From assembly GCA_947396885.1 (NCBI GenBank), contig OX377205.1, positions 70,900,969-70,964,968 of the forward strand: a stretch of 64,000 nt of DNA, given 5' to 3'. Shown one piece after another: positions 41,801 to 53,800 of the stretch; within the stretch, counting starts at the first letter, position 1; every line of letters starts with the position of its first letter. A program made the translations under genes and the position numbers. Source of the DNA: Heligmosomoides polygyrus polygyrus. Its lineage: Eukaryota; Nematoda; Chromadorea; Rhabditida; Heligmosomidae. The notes under the pieces are model-generated. The model did no database searches, was not told the origin of the DNA, and was given only the letters and a program-made list of their open reading frames with translations.

Positions 41801-44800
41801 ACTTTTCCTCTTATGGGATTGCGATTATGTAGGATTTCGCTCATTTTCTCCAGCTGAGCGCAGAACATGTTCGAGCCTACCACGGAACCGGTAGGAACCA
41901 TATCCCAGAATACTGGGCCATTGATGCCCCACCAGAAGAAAAGCAACTTCTTTTTGTCGTGATCAAGACATTTCGGTTGTGGTTGGGGCAACTCATCGAA
42001 CTCTACCCAGTGTTTGCGACGCACCAAATTGTCGTAGATGCAATACGACATCTATCGCGACGATAGAGTCGATCCAAACAAATTCGATCAGTTTGTCCTG
42101 AGACGTCAAGCAGGTGGTACAGCTCGAGGCAACTTCGCGACTTTGCTTGAAGACCGAAGGACGTCGTGTACAGTGGACTTACCAGGATACTATCTCAACG
42201 GTAGGTCGGAACGGCTCAAATGTTGTATACGGGCAGAACCGCCTCTCCTGGGTAGTAACAAGCTGCAGGTATCTCGACCCCAATACAACTTTGCGCAGAG
42301 TTAGGGGCGACGGAAGTCGCTGGTTGGCGCTCTGTTGATTCACGTGCTCCACAGCTGACGGGCGCGCGCGGGATGAGGGCTCGTATCGCGGCTAGGCGAA
42401 GTGCACAGATGGCGTAGTAGGGAGGAGCTCGGGCTCGTGAGCAAGGGGTCGGGGGTTTGGATCCCGCAGACTGCGTTTGCTTTGCACTTTTGCAAAATCC
42501 ATGTTTATCATGTAGGTAATCCACCTAGGGGTATTATAGTGTGTTATAGAGCATGTTTACATATAACATATGCTTCAAACTACAGATTAGCTAACATGTT
42601 CACTTCTGTGTGTCACTTATTTTAAGCCTATTTTATGTGAAGCTATAGTTATATAACGATAGATATTTTGTGGCACTAGTTAAAAGTTATTTAATTATTT
42701 AGTTAGTTATTACGAAGCTCATCAAAGTGTCGCGAGAGTACAAGCTGCCGCTGTGCCTTACGTTCATCGACCTGAAGAAGGTGTTCGACTCCGTCGAGAC
42801 TGAAGCGGTCATGGAAGCCCTGCTCACCCAGGGCGTTCCTACTCAGTACATCAGAGTCCTTCGAGAGCTGTACAGTGGATTCATGACCAAGATCTCACCA
42901 TTCTACAACGACGTCGTCATTGACGTGAAGAGAGGGGTTCGACAAGGGGATACCATATCCCCGAAGCTCTTCAGCGCCACCCTCGAAAACGTCATGCGCG
43001 AACTAGAATGGGAAGACATGGGAGTGAAGGTCGACGGCCGGCAACTGCACCATCTTCGCTTCGCTGACGACATCGTGCTCATAACACCGAGCATCAGTCA
43101 AGCGGAACGAATGCTGGCCGACTTCGATCGTGTATGTGGAAGCGTTGGACTGCAGCTGAATCTTACGAAGACGATGCTCATGAAGAACGGATGGGTTTCT
43201 GATGCCCCATTCTCGCTCAACGGAACGAACTTCTCCGAATGCTCCAGCTATGTGTATCTGGGTCGCGAAGTCAACATGGCCAACGACCTAGCACCAGAGC
43301 TGAGCAGGAGGAAACGAGCGGCTTGGGGAGCTTTCAAGAGCGTCGAAGAAGTCGTGAAGAAAACGAAGAACGTCCGACTCCGTGCCCACCTATTCGAGTC
43401 CACTGTTCTTCCTGCCCTAACATGCGTCTCAGAGACCTGGGCTACACGAAAGGAAGATGAACACGAGATCCACGCGATTGCGCAGCGTGGAATCGAGGGG
43501 ACGACGCTCGGAGTGACCCGACTCGCGCAAGTGAGAGAAGGCCTCCGGAGTTCCGACCTTCGCCGACGTTCGAAGATCAGAGACGCTGTCGCCTGGGCCA
43601 AGTCGTCGAGAATTAGGCGGGCAGGTCACGTAATGCGCTTCGCAGACACGCGCTGGACGAGAGCCGTTATCAACTGAATTCCGCGGGATGTCAAGAGAAT
43701 ACCAGGACGCCCACCAACGCGTTGGTCGGACTTCTTCGTGAAAGCCCTGAACGACCGATATGACGCTCTTCGTGTCCCTCGAGCGAGGAGTATCCATTGG
43801 ACCACTCTGGCACGCGACAGGGACGAATGGAGACGCTGCTGGCGCCCGCTCGAGCAAGTCGATGATCAACGGGACGACAGGTGATACAGGTGATACAGTT
43901 AAAAGTTCCGGCTCCACCGACAAGACTTCGGTCAAAAAAAAAATTTTTTTCGCTGAAACTTTGTCTAGGAGGGGTTATTTTGGGTGCTGATCACGAATCT
44001 CACATTCGTTTTTCCCGATTCTGTCTCTACCTGCCGTCATCGGCAGAAACTTTAAGAATGTAATCCTGTGCCTTCCTGTATCTATATTATTCAGCCGAAT
44101 CGTGAAAAACGGATGTCAGATTCGTGATCAGCACCCAAAATAACCCCTCCTAGACAAAGTTTCAGCGAAAATTTTTTTGACCGAAGCCTTGTCGGTGGAG
44201 TCGGAACTTTCAACTAGTGCCACAAAATATCTATCGTTACATAACTATAGCTTCACACAAAATAGGCTTAAAATAAGTGACACACAGAAGTGAACATGTT
44301 AGCTAATCTGTAGTTTGAAGCATATGTTATATGTAAACATACTCTATAAAACACTATAGTACCCTAGGTGGATTACCTATATGATAAACATGGATTTTGC
44401 AAACGTGCAAAACAAACGCAGTCTGCGGGATCCAAACCCGACCCCGCGTTTACGATCCCGAGCTCTTCCCTACTACGCCACCTGTGCACTGCGCTTAGCC
44501 GCGATACGAGCCCTCATCCCGCGCGCGCCCGTCAGTTGTGAAGCACGTGAATCAACAGGGCGCCAACACGCGGCTTCCATCGCCCCTAACTCTGCGCAAA
44601 GTTGTATTGGGGTCGAGATACCTGCAGTTTTTTACTTCCCAGGAAGGGGCGGTTCTGCCCATACACAACATTTGCGCCGTTCCGACCTACCGTTGAGATA
44701 GTATCCTGGTTAGACTATTTGTAAGGTCTGAGAGTTCGCGTACAGATCGAGCACCGCAGGTGGCGAGTACGAGCTGTCTGTTCTGCGTATGTGGTCGACC

Positions 44801-47800
44801 TGTGCGTCGAGAGTCCTCGAGCGATGCGTCACCGTTGTCGAACTTGCGGTCCCAATTGAAGCACGTCGCCCGAGAGGGGGCTTGCTCCTTCATTGTCTCC
44901 TCTAGAAAGCGATGGGCCTCGTTCGCGGATCGGCCGGAGCGATACTGCAGAAGGAGAGCTGGTCGGTAGAGCATCTTCTTCTCGTCCATTGCGAAGACAC
45001 CACTGGGAACAGGAGCTGGCAAAAATACGTTGTTTTGAATCCTACCATGCAATTAGACTAAAATCTTTCCGGACAACCGAATATTATTAGTAGATAATTT
45101 GGCGGCTGGTAGTGCAATGGAAGGAGGCGCCGAATCTTCCGTGTACACATCATCCAAACTAAGGCATCGAAATTAGTAAATTGACGACAGTATGACCCAC
45201 CGGTGGCTCATACACGTCTGTCCGCGTGGGACGAGCCACCGATGGCTCATACCTTTTCGCGCTATTTTTTCTACTCCTGCCGTCGGTTTTTTATGGATGT
45301 TTTCTCTGATCCCTAATTACTTGGGATAGGAGAATGCCCAACAGGAATAAGCAAGAAAATTGTGACTGCTTTCATTAGATATATCGAATTAAAGAATTGT
45401 ACTAGGAAGGAGACCAATTTTACCATAAAATCAATTCAAGTCGGTATTTTTCACCCAAACTTCACCTATGGGGGTTATTTGAGGTGCTGATCACAATCCG
45501 ACGTCCGTTTTTGGCATTACGGTGGACTAAGGTAGGTTACGGTAGGTACGGGTGACTGAGGCTGTCGGAATTACCCGTACCTACCGTGACCTACCGTACT
45601 CTACCGTATTACCAAACACGGATTCAGATTCGTGAACGGCACCCCAAATAATCAACGTGGTCGAAGTTTGGGGAAAGACGGTGATCATGACCTCGGCAGC
45701 CTTAGTCACGTGTACCTACCGTAACCTATCGTAATCGGCCGATATTTCATAAACGGATATCAGATTCGTGATCAGCACCCTAAATAACTCCTCTGGTCGA
45801 AGTTTGATAGGAAAAAACACATAAGACAAAAAAGTGTTCCGCGAGGAACATTATGAGCCACCTGTGGCTCATAGCGCGAGCGCGTAGAAACGCGCGCGTG
45901 TCGCAGGCGGCTTTCTGCCGCAAAACGCGATTGTCGTCAATGTGTTAAATAAAATTAGCATCTTCCACCTTGCACCAGAGATTCTCCTAGAATAATTTTT
46001 GTCTAGGAGAAAATCAATCAAATAAAAATCGCGACGAGCTGGTCGAGTGCATGAAGTAGCTCTTCATTTAATTCATTGAATAGTTGCTGATTTTTCTGCA
46101 TTATAGAACAAGATTTAATTCAATATGTTTTTTTTTTGGAAAAACTAAAATGTTGTAGTTATGCATATGTCTAACAGTGTATTTACTTATTGGGAACTAA
46201 AGAGAGAATACAAAGAAAGTCGTAGTAAGTTTTCCTTGAACAAAAAGGTATTCTAATCGTTTCACAGAGACTTTGCTTTTTTTACTTTTTTGTAAAAAGA
46301 ACTAGTTCTGATTTTGAAGATCTGTAGCTCGATTTCGAAAGCGTAAAACTTTCTTAGAATAGTGTCTAATTTGATGCGAAAATGGTAGTGAATACTTCCG
46401 GGGTACCCAAATGCGTGACGTATCCCATAGAGGGATTGTTTAGCGCCGGCGTTTATCCTCCTTCTAGTAGATCATGCGGCACTGCTGATACTTACACATA
46501 ACTTGAGTGGTGGCAGATGGTCCACTATGCGTTAGTTCCCCCCACCACCTTCTGCTGTTGAGCAAGACGTCATTCCAGACTTTCGGGTGATGGTAAAGCT
46601 TGTGTGGGTTAATCGACTAGGGAAAATTACCAACCACAGGGCATGACGCTCTAGCTTTGCTTATAGTGTTGTAAGAAGACTCCCAAATTCTTCTTCTTCT
46701 TTTACTGAGCCTGTGCTACTGCGGAATCGCAGGGTCCGCTGTTTTTGTGATCCGTCGCCACCTCATCCTATTAAGGACGTCGTCTGCTCCTTCATCTTCA
46801 GCTGAAGATCGCGGCTGTCTTCATTACTGCCATAACATCCTCATTTCGCACCCTCGGGTCCATCCACATGCCTACCTGAGCACCCGCATTTCCGTAGCGT
46901 GCAGTTGTCGCTCCTGGGGCGCCTCACCCAGGGCTCGGCACGCACTGCTGTAGAGGAGGGCAGGCCTCACTACTGTTCTATAGAGCTTGCCTTTGTGTGT
47001 GCTGGGTCATTTGCGGTCGGAGAGGATTCCTGTTGACTCCCCCCCCCCCCCTCCACTTGGTCCATGCCACATTTCGTACTCTGATCGCCTGGTCCACACC
47101 TCCTTCCTCGGACAGGTCACTTCCGAGAAAGGCCCCCATCTGGAAGTCATATTTTTGTTATTCTCGGATTATTTTGCATTGAATCGTTATATTTTGAACC
47201 CCGTATCTGCAAAAATGGGGCTCTTCGCCAATTTCGTCTTCCGCTTTTATACTTGGTGTTTTCATTCTTGTTCTTTTTTCATCAATTAAAAAAATAAGGC
47301 AGATACTTGAGAAGTAATCGTGGCGCTTGCAGCTCAGTCGAGTCCGAGGTGGAGCACCTGCGACCGGTGGAGCGGCTGCGACTGGAGGAGCTCAAGGACG
47401 CGCGTCGAGTCTGCGAGTCGCTGGCTAGTCGCGTCGCCGATCTGCGAATCCACGTCGACGACGCGAACGACGCCTGCGGTCGCGTGCTGGCCGCCGACAC
47501 TCCGCTCGATCAGCACCCGCGAAACCAGCTCGACTCCGTCAACCAACGGTTGGGAATCTCGCCACTGGCTTTCGGCCCTGAAAATTTGAGAAAACAGCAA
47601 CACCCTTAACGAAGTTCAGGTTCCTGGCGTTGAAGACGGCGCTGCGAATGCGACAGGCGGCTCTCCGGAACGCGCTGGCTGACTTCGGCCCCTCGTCCGA
47701 GCACTTCCTCAATCAGAGTGTCGCCTTACCTTGGCAGCGTGCCATTTCCAAATCGAATCAGCTGCCATACTACATCGAGTAGGTCTATTCGGGACGGTTC

Positions 47801-50800
47801 TCTCTCGTCGGAATCCAGTCTGCGATTCTCGCTCCCATTTTTCCAGTCACACCACTGAGAAGACGCAGTGGGAGCACCCGGTCTGGGTGGAAATGGCAAA
47901 GGAGCTGTCGCAGTTCAACAGGGTGAAGTTCATCGCATATCGGACGGCCATGAAGCTGAGAGCGTTGCAGAAGCGTCTCTGCCTCGATCTCGTCGACATT
48001 CCGATGCTTGAAAAGGTAAGGTGCTGCACACTGCTAGAAGGGAGTGTCACCTACATTTTCGTGGGAGACCTTTTACTGAAAATAATAGGGATGATTTTTG
48101 ACCAGCAAGCGATTCGTTCCTTATACTGCAAAGAAAAAAGTGCGGATACCGGCCAGATTCGTCGGGTTTTATTCATCTTTTACGCAAATTAGGCAGCTTG
48201 ATCACTAACGATAAGTTCTGTACTGGTCAGCAGATAAGCCTACTCGCTAACAAGTGGCGGCTTCTACCACTTCTAGATGTTTAGCGGCTTTCTTGCCAGC
48301 AAGCGTCTGGTTGGTGGCTTCGCCCCAAGCCCTGATAATGTGACGCCTTGACCACAACGCTTCTTCTTTTCTTCTGTATTCCTTCTTATCTTTATTACAG
48401 TAGAAACTTGTCCTGAATTGTAACTCACGTAGAATTACATAGATAGTAGGATATAGTATGGATTCCAAGAAGTCTCTTATGAGCCTTGTCTACTCTCCTC
48501 GCATTCATGCGGTTTGTACTTCAAAGGGTGCCCCAATCTCCATGTCGCGACAACCATACACACTGCGCTTCCTCCCTTACCATCATGCAGTTCCCCCTCC
48601 GAATTCATCCAATCTGTAGAAGAATGTAGAAAATCAATTGGCTGATTGATACTGCTCGCTGCCGGTGTCGAAAATTATGTGGGACGGCCACGTATGTAGC
48701 TTCGTAAACACCCGCTGGAGGAGAGCCGTCAGCGACTGGATTTCGCGGAATATCAAGAGAACACCGTGACGCCCACCAACGCGTTGGTCTGACTTCTTCG
48801 CCAAAGCCCTGAACGACCGATATGACGCTCTTCGTGTCGCTCAAGCGAGAAGGATCCATTGGAGCACTCAGGCACGCGACAGAGACGAATGGAGACGCTG
48901 CTGGCGTCCGCTCGACTAACTCGATGATCAACAGGACGACAGGTGATACTGTCTGATGGTAAATCCATTCCACTGATTCCTGCAGTATAATAATAACTCT
49001 CCACATGTACCCGTACACACAGACACGTTCCCACTTATTACATAGGATAGTGCATGACGTCGATGACATGTTTGCTGAATCCGGACGCTGGTTGCACAAC
49101 GTATATAACACTTCATCTGAATCCAAGAACTCGTAGCACGACGTCCATAACATTCTTCTGAATCCAAGCGCTCATTGCACGGCGTATGTGACGCGCCTTC
49201 TGTATCCGCACGCTGCCGCACGATCCCCATCCATGTCTCCCTTACTAAATACGTATATGCCAAAAATAGAGTGATCGGCTGCCATGTCGGGCAGTGTTTC
49301 GTTTTTTTTTTTCATCGTGTACTTTAGTATAGCATGTGTTATGGTGCATAAATAAATAAGTATTGCCCATGGTTAAGCTCAAAGACACAACCTGCTGGGA
49401 TACGCCGCAGTATCCCATGCTCTCTCGCTCGGCCATCGCTATTCGCTCGCTTGGTGTCGCTTGGTCCCCCCCCCCCCCCCTCTGTGTGACTTACCTAGTC
49501 TTGCACGGACTAATTGCTTTATATTTAGTAGGATAGGTAGACTAGATCCTCTTCTAGGAGTACCCAATAAATGTTCAGTTTGAACTCTATTTTATTTTAA
49601 ACTTCAAAAAATTAGTTTGAAATGAAAATTAAAATTGAAATTTACCTCAGCTAAATGGATAACAGCATCTTAGGTTTGACACTTATTCTTCGCCGTTGTG
49701 GTCTTCGGCGAGGTATACTGCTGAACGTACAAGGCGCGATAGGTATATCCTAGCTAAGAGACTCAATAGGCTACCGAAGCACCTTCCAACAAAATTTTAC
49801 GATTTTTCTACTAAAAAGGATCTGAAGCTTCTCACCATTTTCTGCCATATCATCATCAATTAATCATCTGCAAGAAAAGATCTTAAAAACTGACGAAAAA
49901 AGTAGGACGTTTAGTGGGACGTGCAGTTTGTGTCCAAAAATTAGCAACTACTACTGAGCCTTCCAGTTACAAGCATATTTTCCCTGACTACGAAAACGCA
50001 ATGAAGATTCCTAACTAGGAGGTGTAGAGTAGTAGCTTCAGAATTTTCGGAAATGCTGTGCTCATGCAGTATATCTCGTGAACTTCAGTGCTTCTCCCGG
50101 CTAGCTGGTCTTTCCAACGAAGAGCTTCCCGGTCTGGAGGGCATGGTCAGCAGTATTCTGCCGTTGTTCGAGCAACTCAACGCCAAGCACCCGCAGATGG
50201 TGCGAAGCGTCGCGCTGGCAGTGGACCTCTGCATCAACTTCCTGCTGAATCTGTTCGATCCGTGGGTTTTCTGGTCTAAGCGGTCCTAGAAATATTCTCA
50301 GTCGTCAATGACAACGACTTCTGTTTCCTCGCATGTATTCTCGTTAGCTCCCGGTTTAGGTCTCGTGACGGCATTCTCCGTGTTCTCTCCTTCAAAACCG
50401 CGCTGGTTGTGATGTCGAGTGCTCCGCTGGAGGACAAATACCGATGTAGGCAGATTACTGTAGACCGTAATCGAGGCACCGCCTTCGAAAGGAAATTCTT
50501 AGGGAAGCATCGTGAATTTTTCAGTCATCTTCAACCTAGTCGCCCAAGATGGACAAGCTGATCAGAAGCACATCGCGCTGCTGCTCTACGACCTCATACA
50601 AGTGTGCTCTTATCCTAGACTAATTTACCATTAGTTCATCCCCAGTGTGAACTATCTGACCATCTTCAGATCCCTCGACTGGTCGGCGAAGCGGCGGCGT
50701 TTGGTGGCTCCAACGTGGAGCCTTCGGTCCGCTCATGCTTTGAAACCGTGCGGCTGGCTCCGTCCATAGGCGTCGGGCCGTTCCTCGAGTGGATGAAGCA

Positions 50801-53800
50801 GGAGCCGCAGAGTGTCGTCTGGTTGCCGGTGATGCATCGGCTGGCCACCGCCGAGTTCGCCAAGCATCAGGCCAAGTGCAACGTGTGCAAGATGTTCCCG
50901 ATCATCGGTCTCCGATATCGCTGCCTGCGCTGCTTCAACCTCGACCTCTGCCAGAACTGCTTCTTCAGCCAGCGCACCGCCAAGAAGCACAAGCTTAAGC
51001 ATCCGATGCAGGAGTACGCTGTGCCGGTCAGTTCATGGCTTGTCCCTCTTAGGTTTCCTTTTTTGAAATGATATTGTTGTTAGTATCCTTTTTGTTTAGA
51101 CGACGTCTTCCGAAGACGCTCGTGACTTTGCTCGGATGGTGCGCAACAAATTCTCGCGGAGTAAGAGCAGTCTGGGCTACCTGCCAGTTGATGTGAGTTC
51201 GCAAGTAGCCGATCTTGTTCGTATGTGCAAGTTCACCCCACCTATGCATATTACAGCAAAGGCAACTGTTTCTTAAATAGGTATTGAATGGTGAGAATGG
51301 GCGGTTGAAGCTGGTTGACCAAAACGTCTTCCCACATGGAAAAGGGGAACCTGTTGATCACCTTCAAGTCATTTTATATGTAGTAACTTCGTACTTCCTC
51401 TAGCTACCTTCTAGGTTGCACGGGAACTAACGGTCACGAAATAGGACCAGTCACGTCATATTACATTTTCGGTCTAAGCTGAACCCTTTTCATTTTAAAC
51501 GGGACACCTTTCAAGACAAACTGATATCTTTTAAGCCAATTTAGAGTATCTAAAGTCTTATGACGTCGCATCGCCTTCTTCCAAGTTCCATCGACAGTCG
51601 TGACTGTCGGTAGCCACACGTGAGAAATCACAGCTGCTTCCTTCTCTCTAAAGTGGTGGCGAATGAGAGAGAAGGAAGCAGCTGTGATTTCTCGCGTGCG
51701 GTTACCGACAGTCACAACTGTCCCTGAAACTTGGAAGAAGGCGACGGACGCGATACGTCAAGCTGCACAGTCGGAACTTGGCATTACGAATCCTGGACAA
51801 CGCCAGACGATAAGCTGGCATGGCTATGGAAAGAAGACGTGAAAGCAAAAGTTCGAGAGAAGAAGTCGCTCTATCACGTGTTTCTCGGCGAAAACACCTC
51901 CGATAACTGGCGGAAGCACCAAGAAGCGAGGAAAGTTGCAAAGAAGGTCGTGGTTGTTCCAAAAGCCACTCATTATGGAGATGTTAACGAAAAGCTCCAG
52001 TCGCGCAACGGTGGCCGGTATTTGTACCGACTCGTTAATCGCCATCGGCAGACCGAAGACATTGAGAAGTTTTTGGCATCAATGATGAGAATGGCCGTCT
52101 TCTTATGGACCGCTAGAAGGCATTGAAGCGATGGCGCGATTACTTTGAGGAGATCTACAGTAGAATTTCCTCATACAGCCGTCCCTTCTACGGCTCTCTC
52201 CAACCCACGGCCCCGTCCAGCACCGTGGAGGAAACTGAAGCGGATTTGAAAAAGATGAAGCCAGGAAAAACGGCTGCGCCCGACGACGTGGCAGCTGATT
52301 TGTGGAAGCCAAAGTTTTGGCACCGTGCTAAGTGGTTTTCGAAGTTCTTTAATCAGGTTGTAGCGGAGAAGAAAGTCCCTGAGTGTTGGCGCCAAAGTGC
52401 GACGATTCCGATTTGGAAGAAAAAGCGCAGTCCTGCAGACTTCTCCAGTTACCGTCCGATTCGCTTGCTTTCGCACAGCATGAAGATCTTTCAGCGAATT
52501 GTCAATGGACGAATTCATGACGTCGTCCAGCTTTCTAGCAATCAGTGCGGCTTCGCAGCTGCTGTGGCACCATTGATGCCATTCACGCTGCCCCCCTCCT
52601 GATAGAGGAGCACCACGAGAAACAGAAGCCAGTGTATATCGCCTTTCTCGACTGCCTTTGACCGCGTACCGCATGAAGTGATATGGTACGCCCTGCGACA
52701 ACATTGAGTTCCTGAAGAGCTCATGAAGTGGGTGCGAATTCTCTTCTCTTGTCCAAAGAGTCGAGTTCAGGCTACAGCGGGCACCTCGATGGAATTCTCC
52801 ATCTTTGTCGATGTACATCAGGGTTCTCTAATTCCACCTTTTTGTTGATCTCGTGGATGCCACCACACGAATTTTTCAGAATCCGGCACTTTGGACCTTA
52901 CTTTATGCTGATGGCGTACTGCCCCTGGTGAAGATAAAGGTGAACTCGAGCGACAGGTCAAGCTTGGAGCGATTGCTTGGAGCGGTTTGGACACAAACTG
53001 AAAGTGAAGAAGACCGAGTATCTAACGGCGGACGTTACCGAGTCCAATTCCTTAAAGGTTAACGGCATCGAGCTTCCACACACTTCGGTCTTTACGGTCT
53101 TTAAGTGCCTGAGGTCAGGAGTAGCGTGTGACGGCAAACTGATGGTTGAAGTGAACTCACGCGTGAGTGCAGTTTGGTCCAAGTGGCGCTCTTGACTGGT
53201 GTGCTCTGCGATAGGAAGATACCAGACACCTGAAGTCGAAGATCTACAGGGCAGTCGTGCGGCCAGTAGCAATGTACGGCGCTGAGTGTTCGCCTGCGAC
53301 CAAGGAAGTTGAAACGCTCCTCGCCGTCATGGAGACGAAGATGCTGCGCTGGACGGCTGGAGTGACGCGCATGAACCGCACCCGAAACGATGCCAGTCGG
53401 CAGAAGTTCGGTGTCGCGCCGATAGCGTACAAAATGCGCGAAGCTCGCTTGCGATGGTACGGCCATGTTCTGCGTGGAGAAGAAGACAGCGTCCGCAAGA
53501 TAGGCCTTAACTTCGAGGTAATAGGAAAGCGGCCTAGAGGGCGCCCGAAGCAGCGCTGGTCTGACACGTTACATATGGACTTGAAGGTGGCTGGTGTCCA
53601 CCCGGATCTAGCGCTGGATCGGGAAAGGTGGTGTCATGACACCAGAATAGCGGACACCGCTACGAAGCGGGACAGACGCTGAAAAAGAAGAAGAGTATCT
53701 AAAGTCTGAGTATTCACTTTTGAAGGGAGGTTAAAGTAATCCTCTAGGAAAATTTATAATAAAAACGTCAAATTGTTATGCTGAAGTAATTTCTTGCACA

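Larger units (their letters stand above)
42182..44709. mobile_element. Long-arm foldback element inserted in mariner
   Basis: Ends CCAGGATACTATCTCAACGG and its inverse, flanked by TTA on each side (42179-42181 and 44710-44712). The left arm is 42182-42688 plus 43908-44021 (about 621 bases, interrupted by an RTE), the right arm 44097-44709 (613 bases). The 75-base loop 44022-44096 contains a small hairpin, ctgccgtcatcggcag. The arms are strongly similar. Neither arm has a transposase, so it is non-autonomous. Confidence 0.88.
41422..45081 (-). mobile_element. mariner element, interrupted by a foldback element
   Basis: Both ends carry inverted TTAGGTTGTCCGGAAAG / CTTTCCGGACAACCGAA, flanked by TA (41420-41421 and 45082-45083), the mariner target duplication. 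Transposase pieces lie on this strand: an N-terminal part around 44712-44992 and a C-terminal part at 41536-42051. The middle is split by the insertion at 42182-44709. Not intact. Confidence 0.9.
51559..53692 (+). mobile_element. RTE-B LINE copy with target duplication and 5' inverted duplication
   Basis: Bounded by perfect 15-base repeats GAGTATCTAAAGTCT (51544-51558 and 53693-53707). The 3' end is gctgaaaaagaagaa, a GAA tail. It encodes RT pieces in several frames. The first 190 bases form a long inverted duplication (separate entry). Confidence 0.92.
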
